Assembly (NCBI RefSeq): GCF_033807575.1 | Contig: NC_084705.1 | Location: 14,316,019 to 14,380,018 of the forward strand | Source of the DNA: Cydia pomonella | Taxonomy: Eukaryota; Arthropoda; Insecta; Lepidoptera; Tortricidae | DNA length: 64,000 nt | Direction of reading: 5' to 3' | In this document: one piece after another, positions 21,571-33,120 of the stretch | How positions within the stretch are numbered: position 1 is the stretch's first letter | Layout: each line of letters opens with the position of its first letter | Notes under the pieces: model-generated | Databases searched by the model: none | The model's input: only the letters and a program-made list of their open reading frames with translations | Told to the model about the DNA's origin: nothing | Translations under genes and position numbers: made by a program

Positions 21571-24500
21571 CTAGTCTCCTTGGAGGCACATTGTTGTAGA
21601 GGGCTTATCAAAGCGGTCCCGAGATATATGTGCGCAGGTCCCGCCCTTTAACTGTGCAATGAACTTTAAATCTCCTTTACACCTGGGCCCGCCCACCAAA
21701 TACAGTTGTTGTGGAATAAACGTGATAAAATCGCGTTTTATACAACATGCAATGCTACAAGCTAACTTTCTTTAGCGTGAATTATTGTTTCAGCCAGTAT
21801 AATTAAGTTACTCTTTTTATGTGGTTTTTGGTTTTTGTGTGGTTGAGTTCTTTTGTTATAAAATGTCTAGGTGCTGTCAACAACAGCAGCATATATTATC
21901 TACTTAGTTTTTGTCTTCAAATAATCAGTTAGCATGTGGTACGCTATAAATTTTGCTGCGGAAACAGTTACGTGTTCTATTTTAGCCACTTAGGGGAGAG
22001 GAAGTCTATTAGCATTGCGGTCGGATAGTGTCGACACGGCGCAGGAGTCAGTTACGGACCGCTTCCTGAGCCCAGCCCGCCGGAACCCTCTTCCGTGACA
22101 CAAATCACTCTATCACTCTTATACGCTTCACCTACCTATAAAATTGTTGCGGAAAAAAGTAAAAGCCTTAATATACATATATTATTATGTAACTAGATAA
22201 AGCTAACGTTGCACTGAAAAGAAAAGAAACACAGCAATTAAACACTTTCTGTTACAACAGAGATTATGCGCAATTATTTCTTTTTAAATACGGCAAGTTA
22301 AGTAGGTACTAGTTAACTAAGCTGCTAAGAGCAAACTTCCTCGAGCATTAAAATTTTCAGGGCAGAGTTCTTGGTTGGCCGGATGTAAAAGCCGCAAGTC
22401 AAACAACCGATAAAATGAAACGAGGAAGCGATGTCCCGAACCAGCGGAACTCGTCGAGATTGTGTTTATAGTAGCAACTCGAAAAGGCGCTATAGTTAGG
22501 TACTACTTACTAACTTGCCGCTTATGGATAGGGTGCCCCTACAAGAGGTCAAAGTTTGGCGTGAACGCGAATCAATAATTTAGTTCATTTGAGCTAAACT
22601 ATGATAGTTGTTAATAGGTAGCTGATTGATGACTTAGAAATTCCATTTATAACGTTGACATCGTGAATATCTGATGGGCAAGTTTGGAATTACGACTATT
22701 TAATCGTAATGTCAAATGGGATATCCCATGAATACATAGATTTCCTTATTAAGTTTATTTATTATATCTGCCGCGATATATCTAACAGGGGCAATAATTT
22801 AAACTGTAGGCTGTACTCCTCAAACTGACCATCATTTGTTTAGCGACTTTTAAAAACAACGTGTTATGATTTTTAGGACACTTTAAAGTTTAAATGTATT
22901 GCGAATGTTGTTATGTTTAAAGCGTGACGAGCGACGTCAATTAAATAATTAATTTGTATGAAGAATAGAAAGTCTGCAGACTTCATTATTTATAAAAGTT
23001 GTTAAACAAAAGTTTTATCGTTTGAGGAGTACAAAATATGTTTTAGTTATTTACTCGTGATACAGGGCCCACCCGATATAAGTTACTCGTACATTAGGTT
23101 AAGACGCTTATAAAGAGGTTGTTTAGTAGTAATTATAAATAAAATACTCATGGTTACAATGTAACATACGAGGGTAAGTCCCTTAACGATCACCTGAGCA
23201 CTGCAGTGTCTCATAAATAATACGAGAAGGGCTAGCACGCTTGCTTACAAATTGTAACAATTGAAAGAAACACATTTATGTAACACATAATATATTATGT
23301 TTAGGTATACGTACCTAAAATGAAACATCGGTAAAACGACATTATAAAACTCTATATGTAACGTCATTGTGAGAAAAAATTTGAACCCCAACATAACCAA
23401 CTATACCTAATTTTATTTCATTTTATTAAAATTAAGATGTTTATTTTCATGGTAATAATTACATAGGACTTGACAAATTGATATACTTAAATTATGGTTT
23501 CGACCCCAAACGCCTCAAAAATGTAATTCCTTCCGAGGGTGGCGTATTTGTGGCGTTTGAGTTCCTCTGTGGCGGACGCATGACCAGCATCACTGCTCGT
23601 GCCCGGAACGTGGGAGGGCGCGAGGGTGTTTGTCTACGCATGTGGCATCCCAGACTCTAGTCATAGTAATGAAAATACAACTTATTAAACCAATGTGAAT
23701 TTATGATAGTTTTGCATTGAATGTTGGCAAGTAATGTTCTTTGTAAATACGTAGCTAATGTAGCTATACTCGTATAATTATATTGCGTAGTACGGTCAGC
23801 AAGTATTGTAATAAGTATTAAACTAGTTAAGCGAAAACCGTGACATAATTTAAAAAAAAAATGATTGCATGGGCATTATTTGATTACTATTCTCTCCAGA
23901 CGTATTCATGCTAGAATCGTCGTACACAATGTTCTCTGATTAATCTCATACAGTATGCCGAGCCTACCTAGCTACACTGTAGGTATCTGCTACATGTTTG
24001 CGAGAAACAAGGGAATTCATACTACCAGGTTAATTATGCTCGTGTTCTTTGGTGCGATGTCGCGGGTCGGCATTATCTCGCGAAGTGACAGGAGCATTAC
24101 TGAAGTACCTACTCGTACAGGTGTAATTGGGTACTTAGATTTACACATCTTTGTTAATTGCAGATAAGGTGGCACGGGAGCGAGGCTTGCGGTTAATGGT
24201 TTGTGGTGTGAATATGTAGAAAAGATTTCGGTGTGAATCATGTTGGAAGGTGAAATTGTAGATGTAGTGTATAACTCGTACGTGTAAAATTTCATACAAT
24301 ATGTGGGGCTCAGTTCATTACGTATTTAATATTAAATCATTATTTAAGTCAGTGATTGATTGAGCTTTACGCTTGAGCTAGTTTTTTATAGTCTAATAGC
24401 GGCATTCGGAGTGTACCTTTGTCATTATATAATATTAGAAAAAACACATTTATATAGCAATAAAATAATATCTTGTTTAAATATAATTGTGTCGCTAATC

Positions 24501-24842
24501 CCAGATCAGTGAAGCAAGGGATACCGGATGCTAGTCCCATTGGTCCGCAGTAATAAGGTTTCACCGACGTTCGATTAAGCCACTAAATCAGCGGGCCTAT
24601 TCTGTCGACTCTGTTGTACGATATGAAAATGAAAATGAAAAAAAGTATTACATTTTTAGAAGCATTTTATTGTTGGAAAGCCTAGGAATAGTGTCCTGAG
24701 CCCTAAACTAGGTAAACCTGTCTTATAGGGATCAGGGAACCACGGCTATTTTTAGAAATGCAGCAAAGGTTAGTTGGTACACAAATCTAAAAATTGGATA
24801 ATCAGTTTGCTTAATTAAGTATATACGTATACAATATCAGTA

Positions 24843-24843
<1 letters not shown>
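21571..24843. other. Intergenic, possible regulatory islands, no gene confirmed
   Basis: 21970-22110 is GC-rich (GTCGACACGGCGCAGG, CCCAGCCCGCCGG) but not coding by eye. 22340-22480 is unique-looking (GTTGGCCGGATG, AAGCGATGTCCCGAACC). 23480-23660 is a GC-rich patch open on the plus strand (GTGGCGTTTGAGTTCCTCTG) whose peptide I do not recognise. The rest is AT-rich. Confidence 0.4.

Positions 24844-24883
<40 letters not shown>
24844..24883. repeat. (TG)20 microsatellite
   Basis: Twenty TG units without a break, then CTTGTGTG. Confidence 0.98.
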
Positions 24884-24885
<2 letters not shown>

Positions 24886-24935
24886 TGTGTGATGAACTTT
24901 TCATTATATATTATTAATTTATCATACATATACCT

Positions 24936-25045
24936 ACTGCTGGTTGTTGGTCAACAATAGCCCTTACGTATATAAGATTATGAGTGGTTGCAATATTTTG
25001 ATTAGATCGCTTTTTATTGATAAGACCAACTGTTATATATGGAAT
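24936..25045 (+). repeat. Old LINE 3' UTR scrap used as insertion site
   Basis: CTGGTTGTTGGTC and AGATCGCTTTTTATTGATAAGACCAACTGTTA resemble the LINE 3' UTR at 12906-12985 (TTGTTGGTTTCC, AGATCGCTTTTC, GATAAGACCGCCTGTTG) in the same order. The scrap ends in the 9-bp duplication of the LOA element. Confidence 0.5.
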
Positions 25046-25046
25046 A

Positions 25047-26459
25047 AATCTTCAACACAATAAAGCAGCCACCGCCCTTCTGGCTAGGCAGTTAAAAAGC
25101 GACAAGTTTGATATTGCCCTTATTCAAGAACCATATATCTACAAAGGCGAGATAAGAGGCTTAAACGGTACTGGCGGGACATTGCTTTATGTTTGTCCTG
25201 AGAGTAATATGAGGACATGTATTTATGTTAAAAATGGCATTGATGCTATGCTTCTACATGCTTTCTGTTCCAGGGATCTGACTATGGTCAAGATCCAAAA
25301 CAAGGGGGGGGGGGGGGGTAAGGCACTAATCATCTCATCAGCCTACCTTCCTTACGAGGCAGCGGATCCGATCACTGGGCAGCTACGGGATCTTGCTGAC
25401 TACGGCAGCCAAGCGAACACCGACCTGATCATTGGCTGCGACGCGAACGCGCATCATGTCATCTGGGGAAGCTCGGACGTCAACAGAAGAGGGGAGAAGG
25501 TACTGGATTTTCTGGTAAGCTCTTCCTTACAATTATTAAATAAAGGCAATGAACCAACATTCGTTAATGCTAGACGGGGTGAGGTTATTGATATAACGCT
25601 AGCGTCCAACAACGCCAGCAATAAGATTAGTTCATGGTATGTCTCTGGGGAAATCTCTTTATCAGACCACAGATACATATGCTTTAGGTATAAGACTAAA
25701 ATTCAATTAGGAACTATACGTAAACGGAATCCCAGGAACACCGACTGGTTAGCTTTTAAAAGCGACTTGAAGGTGGAACTAGGAGAGCCGAAAGGCAAGC
25801 TAAACTCTATCATTGACATAGAATTTGAAGCAGACAAAATAGTACAAGCTGTCTATACAGCCTGGTCAAACAACTGCCCGGAAAAGAAAATTCTGGCGAA
25901 GAGGGTGCCTTGGTGGAACCCGGAGATCGCAAAACTCCGGAAGGAAACCAGGGCAGTCTTCAACGATGCTAAAAGGACTAAGGACTTTGAACATTACGCG
26001 CTAAAACTCACAGAATACAGCAAAGCTGTGAGGAAAGCAAAAAGAAAAGCATGGATGAACCATTGCGATCAAATCAGGTCCATACCGGAAGGTATGAGAC
26101 TTACAAAAGCACTAGCCACGACGAAGTCAGTTCCGCTTACGTCCATTAGAAGAGGGGACGGAGGAATGACTGAAACGGGGTTAGAGACCCTTAAAGTTAT
26201 GTGTACAACACACTTCCCAGGCTCGATAATACATCAGGGCGTAACGGACGATGTAGCAATCAGTGCGATGGAACAATCCAGTAGCACAACCAGGTACAAC
26301 TGGGACACGTCTAAAAAAGTAGTAGATCACAATAAGATACAATGGGCACTATCAACATTTCAGCCATACAAAGCCCCGGGGCCAGATGGAATCTACCCCA
26401 TACTACTACAAGAGGGTGCCAATGTACTAATACCACACTTAGGTAGAGAGCGTGCATAG
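25047..26459 (+). pseudogene. LOA LINE ORF2, part 1: endonuclease and RT N-terminus
   Basis: The element's frame enters at NLQHNKAATALL; codons before that belong to the target site. The AP-like endonuclease follows: IALIQEP (metal-binding Glu), IIGCDANAHHVIWGS (D-x-N), VIDITLAS and SLSDHRYI (catalytic SDH). The enzyme nicks target DNA to prime reverse transcription. A linker with WWNPEIAKLR leads into the RT start, YKAPGPDGIYPILLQ. Unusual is a run of 15 G at 25304-25318, read as five glycines where relatives have a short turn. The frame is lost after PHLGR near 26446, apparently by a small deletion, and stops at 26457-26459. The frameshift makes the element inactive as sequenced. Confidence 0.85.
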
Positions 26460-28645
26460 CCTTTGGACACGTGCCACGTGTCTGGAGGATGGTAAAAGTG
26501 ACATACTTGCCTACACCAGGCAAGGCAGATTACACAGAAGCCAAATCGTACAGGCCGATAAGTCTGTCATCATTTTTCCTTAAAACACTGGAGAAACTGG
26601 TAGACAGACACATAAGGGATGGTCCTCTTAAGAGACATCCACTACACCAATTGCAGTGTGCGTATCAGCCAGGTAAATCAACTGAAACAGCACTACACCT
26701 GGTGACAGCCAAAGCGGAACAGGCAATAGAAAATAAGGAACTATGCCTGGCCAGTTTTCTAGACGTGGAGGGGGCTTTTGACCGCACCACGTATCAGGCA
26801 ATTAATACCGCAGCATCTAAACACGGCATAGAACCGACAATCTGCAGATGGATCGGTACCATGCTAAATAGCCGACTAATGAAATCTTCCCTTATGGGAG
26901 ACGAAATATTAGCAACGGCCACGAAGGGCTGCCCACAAGGTGGAGTTCTGTCACCGACTCTCTGGAGTCTGGTAGTGAACTCACTGGTGGAAGAACTTAA
27001 CAAAGGCCCAACATACACGGTAGGGTATGCAGATGATTTAGTGATTCTTGTAAACGGGAAATTCCCGGGAACAGTATCAGGAATCATGAATACAGCACTG
27101 AAGCAAGTGGAGAGATGGTGCAACAGCCATCAACTCTCTATCAACCCAGGCAAAACAGTGGTAATACCGTTTACCAGGAAAAAGACCCTCAATGGCATGG
27201 AGCAACTGAAGCTTTATGGAAGGGTACTGGAAATGTCCGATGAAGTGAAATATCTAGGTGTAACACTAGATAAAAAACTGAACTGGAGGAAGCATGTCGA
27301 ACTTACCACAACCAAGGCGCTGAGAGTGTTTGGAATGTGTAAAACGGCATATGGGAAAACATGGGGTTTAAACCCAAAGGTACTAAGATGGATCTATACC
27401 ATGATGGTAAGACCTATCATTTTGTACGGATGCCTGGCATGGTGGACAAGGACACTAAAGAGCACATGCAGGGAGAACCTTATGAAAATACAGAGAACAG
27501 CATGCATGGCTATTACCGGGGCGTTTAGAACAACGCCAACAGCGGCGATGGAGGTACTGCTAGACCTCCCGCCGCTACATCTGGTGATACAATCTGAGGC
27601 GCGGAAATCGCTACACAGGCTGGCTCTAACAGGCCTATGGAGCGATAGCAAGCCAAAGACTAAACACACAAACATGGAATGTGACAATTTCATGGAAAGG
27701 ATAACGAATATGGGCTGCGATAAGATGCAACCCAAGTTTGTGTTTCGTAAGAATTTTGAAGTTAAAGTTCCAACAAGGGCTGAATGGACCGAAGGTCTTC
27801 AAGCACCAAATTCGGATGAAAACGACATCATATGGTACACAGACGGGTCCAAGACAGTATCTGGTACGGGGGCAGGCATTTATGCAAATGACTTTAGTTG
27901 TAGCATAAGCATGGGTAATTACGCTACTGTCTTCCAAGCCGAGACGTACGCTATAATTGCCTGTGTGCATGAGAATATAGTTAGGCAAACCCAAGGGAAG
28001 AATATCTATATACTCAGTGACAGTCAGGCTGCACTCAAGGCGCTCAGGGCGCCCAGAGTCGACTCTAGACTGGTGTACAATGGTGTCCAAGCTCTGAACA
28101 AGCTTGGAAGACAAAATAGAGTGCAACTGGTATGGATTCCAGAGCACGAGGGATTCATAGGCAATGAAAATGCAGATGAACTTGCCAGAGCCGGATCCGC
28201 AAGTAACCACATAGGTCCGGAACCATTCGTGGGGCTCTCACAGGGAACCATTATAACGGCTATTAAAGACCACACTAGGACGAGACACCAAAAAGAATGG
28301 GACAGTCTGACGGGTCTAAAGCACTCAAAGCTCTTCATACAAGAAGTAGACTCCGGTTGGAGCAAAAAGCTATGGAAACTTAGCAGGAAACAACTCCAAA
28401 TTATAACAGGGGTGTTTACGGGCCATTATGGGGTCAAAGGGGTTTTGGCCAGGATGGGACACTCTGACAACACCGATTGTCGAATGTGTGGTGAAGAGGA
28501 AGAGACAGTAACACACCTAATGTGTGAATGTCACGCCCTCGCCAGACAAAGAATGAAGGACTTTGGAACAGGCTATCTGGAACCAAAGGAATTCAAAAGG
28601 CTACTCCATCATCCGACACATGGAAATGGTCAAAAAGGCTCTTGA
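26447..28645 (+). pseudogene. LOA LINE ORF2, part 2: RT, RNase H, zinc motif
   Basis: Continues in another frame from RACIAFGHVPRVW. The RT has FLDVEGAFD (catalytic Asp at 26762), GCPQGGVLSPTLW and GYADD (27026-27040), so the polymerase triad is intact. The RNase H domain shows WYTDGSK, QAETYAI, LSDSQAALKAL and NENADELA, which keeps the D-E-D-D set. The loop reads WIPEHEGF where WxPGHxG is normal. The zinc motif CRMCGEEEETVTHLMCEC lies at about 28481-28534. The stop is at 28643-28645, 103 bp before the element's end. The enzyme copies the LINE RNA at the nicked target. Apart from the upstream frameshift no stop was seen in about 2.2 kb, so decay is recent. Confidence 0.88.
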
Positions 28646-28757
28646 GTAGCTAATGGGTCTTTCCTTAGGGGGCAACTACACAAAAGATCCCTATGGGTCG
28701 AAGTGTATCCGCAAGGGCCCCCGGTAATTAGAAGATAAGATAAGATACATATGGAAT

Positions 28758-30032
28758 GGGATTTTAACGGCTATCTTCATTTGAGATGATTGCATTAAAC
28801 TATGTTAAAATCAGACGAACATTCCTTGTAATTTATTCTGCTTACAGAGCGTGCTCAAACACGTCCGAATCTAATCTTATTTGTTGGTTCACAAGTCGTT
28901 TTTGTCAAGCGCTTGACTTGAAACCAAGACGAGAAATCTTTTACCGGGAGTAGACGAGTCGAACGAACTCCTTGGCCAACAGTGTACTTGCGCCCTCTCA
29001 TTATGCATGTCTTGCGGGACTCTACGTGTCAGTTGCACTGGTTCGCCCAAGCATTTGACTCGTCTGCGCCGGCCAAACAATCCTAATACATGGACAAAGG
29101 AGCGTTGTAGACGCCACGATTTCGTCGTGAAGTCGTGACGCCTATTTATCACAGCCAGAATATCCCTCCCAGTGTCGTCTCGCATAGATATAGGTTGACT
29201 TCTGATTTCACGTGTCCCTGACTCCTATCTGGGCCGTCGGAAATTGCTAAGAAAAGCCTGTTTCGTTCGTATTTATTTGTATTCCCCGGAGCAGAGCTGC
29301 CATGCGGACTTAGTGGTCGCTATTCTGTAAATAAATGGTTATTTTAGCGAGTTTGGAACTAAAGAATCGTTATTAATTCATTGTGTTAAATATGCAACAT
29401 TACATATTTAACGTAACATTTTAAGTGAATTTGATTTGAAAACCCGTATAAATCGGATTAACTTATTTGCACGAGACGTGGTAGTGCAGAGTTAAATATT
29501 TAAGTGCTTGTGTACAAATCACGCAAGGTCTTTTCGTCTACTTTTTGAACATCTCATTTAAATTAAGTTTGGACCATAGACTTTGGACTATAGTTGAGTG
29601 GTTTTACGGAACTTCAACGAAAATGCATTTTTACAAGCTATTTAACTTGCAATGTATGTTTGTATCAAATCTTGAAAGTTAAAGGAGGTCCGCAGCGAAC
29701 ATAGGAAAAAAGTGGTTTTAGTCAAATCTCACAAAGTTTTGTGTGTTATAGATTTAAGTCTCCTGACAAAGTTTTTGTGTGTTATATATTTAAGTCTCCT
29801 GATTATTTTTTATAAGGGCACATATCTCTCAGAAGTATTCTTTCAGAAATAATCAATTTAGTTTTTACATAGGTACCTATTTTTCGTAAAAACTTATATT
29901 AATAGCAATTAGAATAACAAAATACGATAAGAAAATAAAAATTTTATTAAATAATTAAACATAATAATATAACTAATATAAATCACAAAGAAGCTGGGAT
30001 AATATTTACTGTGATTTAACTTACAATACTTT
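28758..30032. other. Intergenic with a GC-rich unique island
   Basis: 28880-29330 is much less AT-rich than its surroundings, for example CTTGCGGGACTCTACGTG, CGTCTGCGCCGGCC and GCCGTCGGAAATTGC. A minus-strand ORF of 98 codons (28889-29185) does not resemble a known protein. It could be a promoter or 5' exon of a gene; TCAGTT at 29030 is initiator-like. 29350-30030 is plain AT-rich DNA. Confidence 0.45.
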
Positions 30033-30660
30033 TACAGGTAAACAACTGTACAGGTCTAGATCACGCGAGGCTTTTGGCGGTCGGAGCCCGGGAAGCCGGC
30101 TACATGCCCATCCTCAACCTAATACTGGTACTTTCTTGGATCCGACCTCCCTAAGACTGGCGACGTATGTACGCCAGATATATGCTCTTGTGGCACGGAC
30201 GTGGACCGACTGGGACAACATGGATGATCTTGTCAAAAAAGTTCAGGTCGTTTTTCAAGACATGCGTTGCTTAATGTAATAATCCGTCGGTCTTTTGCCA
30301 CCATCAATATGGGTGCTCTTCTTGAGCCGACTGGTATTATCAGGGATGATGGAAGAAGGCCTGATGGGGTGTCCTTAGTTCTTTGGAGCTTGGGACGGAT
30401 GTTAGTGTGGGTTGCTACCTGCGTAGACACACTGGCACCGTCCCACCTCCAACGGACTAATGTAAAAGTGGGGGCAGCGGCGGAAAGCGCCGAAATTTTA
30501 AAACGTAATTAATATAAGAGCCTCGGTAGAGAGTACCATTTTGTACCATTTGGCGTTCAAACTCTAGGTCCATGGGGTCCCAGCGCGCCAAAGTTTTTTT
30601 TTTTTGGAAAACGCGACACGTCTGGTTGACGTAACTGGTGACCGAAGAGCTGGCTGATAA
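30033..30660 (+). pseudogene. C-terminal end of a LINE with restriction-like endonuclease signature
   Basis: Pieces in shifting frames: REAGY near 30090, NTGTFLDPTSLRLAT near 30130, then from 30198 CSCGTDVDRLGQHG, a TGA, and SCQKSSGRFSRHALLNVIIR. RRPDGVSLVLWSLG, ATCVDTLAPSHLQR and GAAAESAEILKRN follow to the stop at 30510, then FVPFGVQTLGPWGPSA to about 30600. The CxC...H...C zinc cluster followed by RPDG and W-ATCVDT fits a C-terminal restriction-like nuclease. In relatives I recall, the sequence is VWDATC; here the Asp is Val (VWVATC), so the nuclease would be dead. Same family as 57491-59963, which lacks this part. Confidence 0.7.
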
Positions 30661-30784
30661 ATGATTACAATTTTTTTTACATCTTGATAGCTTATTAAAG
30701 CAAATGACACGAAATTAATAATTGTTAACCCTAAAGTATTAATGACCATCAAAATCACAACTACATTTTAATATAAAATCAAAA

Positions 30785-31581
30785 CCAACACTTTGATTTA
30801 CGATTTATCCTGAAATATTCATATAAATTGTATGGTGTAAGAGACCATTGTAATCTGTAAGAAATGCTTAATATAACTAATGTATTTAACTTGATAATTG
30901 TTAATAATCAGTGATCGGAACTATGGGAGTAAAACTTTAACAAAACTTGTTAAGCGGACATAAAATAGTGCATACAGCCCTAAAAATATTCATCTCCATA
31001 GGGATAGGAATAGTATAGTACTTACAGCCATAAAAATATTTACATTCATAGATATTCGAATATGTTTAAGGCTATAAGCACTCTTTTTACGTCCGCTTGA
31101 TAAGTTTTGTTAAAGTTTTACTCCCATAGTTCCGATCACTGTTAATAATGTATCCATGTAAATAGCTTTGCAAATGCCCCATATTACGTGATCTTTTTCT
31201 AGAAGTTAAAAATGGGTGTAGTAAGTTTTTTTTTAAACATAGACATTTAACATCGCAGGCTTTTTTGTAGATTTATGAATGAGAAACATCCTTACCATAC
31301 ATTTTGTTGTTATAGCTCAAACGAATCAGGCAGCGTTTTCGATTAAAGCTCCTAGCCAGCGTGATTTTTTCCGACAACATCGTTATATTTTAACCAATTT
31401 ACACAAAACCTTAACAAGTTATACACCTAAGCCTTCCCCAAGAATCACTCTATTGATAGATGAAAAACGTATGAAAATCCGTTCAGTAGTTTTTAGTTTT
31501 GGAGTAGTTTTATGTAGTGAATTGACGTTTCCCCTAGAATTGCGGACACTAGGTTGCGTGACAGTCATGCACATACCGAAT
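30785..31581 (+). repeat. Dispersed repeat B, copy 1, carrying a hAT MITE
   Basis: Parallels 50405-50952 from TTTACGATTT-TCCTGAAATATTCAT to GGTTGCGTGACAGTC-TGCACATA. Shared landmarks include AGCTCCTAGCCAGCGTGATTTTTTCCGACAA and ATGAAAATCCGTTCAGTAG. The only large difference is the 241-bp insertion of MITE plus duplication at 30909. No protein in either copy. Confidence 0.85.
30909..31141. mobile_element. hAT-type MITE with exact 8-bp duplication
   Basis: Ends in CAGTGATCGGAACTATGGGA and its inverse, with arms of about 57 bp that differ at only a few positions. TTAATAAT flanks it at 30901-30908 and 31142-31149. An 8-bp duplication with CAGTG ends is the hAT hallmark. The empty site is present in repeat copy 2 (ATTATTAATACTGTATCC near 50508). 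233 bp and non-coding, so it depends on a hAT transposase supplied elsewhere. Confidence 0.95.
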
Positions 31582-31679
31582 TAAATTAATTAATCCACTT
31601 CGTCACCTTCACCTTTATCTAGTAGCATTTCGTTTCTGTAAGGGTCGCAGTTCTAACCTAACCTAACCCACTCTTTAAT

Positions 31680-32176
31680 TCAATTAAATTCAATACTTTA
31701 TTTACAAGAATATGGTACATACACTGTTGGTTAGTAGAAGGTATTAGGTCAGCATATTCTGCCGGCATGCATCGGCGTAGAAATATTTACATAATTATTT
31801 ACATGAGGAGTTAAATTAAACATTAAAATTCAAAGTCAGTATAAGATTAGCAAAATTAATTAACAATTCATAATAAATATCATTTTAAAAATTCATCTAC
31901 AGAGTAATAACATTTACCAACCAACCACTGAAACATTTTTTTTTTTTCAAATTGACATACCAGTAGAGTTTTGAGGTCATCAGGGACTCTATTAAATATT
32001 TTAACAGCCATATTGCAAGCATTTGACTTGGACACTTTTAGCTTTTGCGCAGGTTGATAAAACTGAAGTGGCTTCCTGCTGGGCCTTTGCTTATTTATAA
32101 CTTCATCATGAAGTGGGAAAAGCTGAGGGTGCTTTTTAACAAATTTGGTGATTTCTAAAATGTATTGACAAGGCAA
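31680..32176 (-). pseudogene. LINE C-terminal end and 3' UTR
   Basis: Minus strand 32176-31880 is open for 98 codons and reads CQYILEITKFVKKHPQLFP, then SNACNMAVKIFNRVPDDLK and CYYSVDEFLK at the end. This is the familiar tail of Jockey/CR1-like LINE polyproteins (YILE-x-FV, MA-K-YN-LP, YYS-EFL). The A-rich 3' end lies near 31685 (TTTATTTACAAGAATATGG read in reverse). The start is sharp at repeat C, so the LINE is 5'-truncated or was cut by that repeat. Confidence 0.7.
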
Positions 32177-32631
32177 TGGTAAGGTTCCGTACCTCGAAAA
32201 AAAACGAAAAGAAATAACGGAACCCTTATAGGATCACTTTGTTGTCCGTCTGTCCGTCTGTCTGTCTGTCTGTCAATACCCTATTTCTCAAGAACCCGTG
32301 GAGGTCCCAAGCTGGAATTTGTATCAAATACTCAGATCTACTGTCCCTTGGAGCTGTGAAAAAATCAAACTTCTAAGCCAATGCAATCAAAAGATACAGC
32401 CGTTTATGCCGCAAATTTTCGACACTCGCAAGGGAATCAAAACCTACAGGGTACTTCCCGTGAACTCAGAATCTTGAAATTTGGTATGAAGCAACGTCTT
32501 ATAGCACAAATAAAGGAAAAATTGCGAAAACCGTAAATTTTTAGTTACATCATATAACAATATGTACCTACAGGTTTGTACGGAACCCTCGGTGCGCGAG
32601 TCCGACTCGCACTTGGCCGGTTTTTTCAGTG
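32177..32631 (-). repeat. Dispersed repeat C, long copy
   Basis: GGTTCCGTACCTCGAAAAAA, CGGAACCCTTATAGGATCAC and a CTGT-rich GTCCGTCTGTCCGTCTGTC stretch lead to GTACGGAACCCTCGGTGCGC and GAGTCCGACTCGCACTTGG. A known kind of lepidopteran dispersed repeat, about 455 bp. Shorter relatives are at 8230-8385 (opposite strand) and 40190-40375. Non-coding here. Confidence 0.8.
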
Positions 32632-33120
32632 TGATATCCGCGTAAAGAAACATATGGTCGATGATAGAATCCTGTATTAAAAATGGAATTTACCTAGGTG
32701 TCCATAATTCTCTTGCTTGAGGCTGTACCGTAGGTACGTATCCAAATAGTGCTTGGGGACCACTCCAATCAGCCATACATATATCAATGCATGGCTGCGA
32801 AGACAATGAGAGGTAATGTTTAGGGATCAGTATGCTATACCTATAGGATAGCCAACATATTTACCTACTTTATACATAGGTTAAATACACCTTTATTTGA
32901 CTTCGCTGCAAAAAAAACAGATTCGATAATAAAGCATATAATAATAAATAACGAGTGATTTATATCTTATTTCGTGGTATTACAGTTGAGAGTTAGGTTT
33001 ATTATTTGTGTCAAATAAATACTAGGAGATCAGAATATAAAGAATCAATTACAGGAAATGGAAACGAAGGATTCTTCGGGATGCAAACGAGTGTTTCATT
33101 ATACTTTATACAGAGTTATT
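32632..33120. other. Intergenic, no gene seen
   Basis: Plain AT-rich DNA up to the foldback element. Confidence 0.5.

Larger units (their letters stand above)
25046..28748 (+). mobile_element. LOA-type LINE, 5'-truncated
   Basis: Codes for endonuclease, reverse transcriptase, RNase H and a C-terminal zinc motif in that order, and ends in an AGATA-repeat tail at 28731-28748. ATATGGAAT occurs at 25037-25045 just before the first LINE-like codon and again at 28749-28757 just after the tail. This is a 9-bp target-site duplication that fixes both ends. The 5' part, including any ORF1 and the endonuclease start, was lost at insertion. One frameshift divides the ORF. Among non-LTR groups, an APE endonuclease with RNase H and QGGVLSP-LWSLVVN in the polymerase fits LOA best. 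Confidence 0.88.

Noticed and set aside
23478..23660. 60-codon ORF in a GC-rich patch as a host exon
   Set aside because: Peptide not recognised, no clear splice sites chosen, and a compositional patch alone is not enough. Mentioned only as unexplained DNA.
25017..25045. Start codon of the LOA LINE protein at 25017
   Set aside because: The bases before 25046 are the target site, shown by the 9-bp duplication, and resemble another LINE's 3' UTR. The real start was lost by 5' truncation.
27635..28365. Long minus-strand ORFs opposite the LOA LINE
   Set aside because: Shadows of a well-supported plus-strand reading frame with RNase H motifs.
31655..31671. Telomeric-type CCTAACCTAACCC as a buried telomere
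   Set aside because: Only about two and a half units of the insect pentamer; too short to mean more than chance or a tiny retroelement trace.
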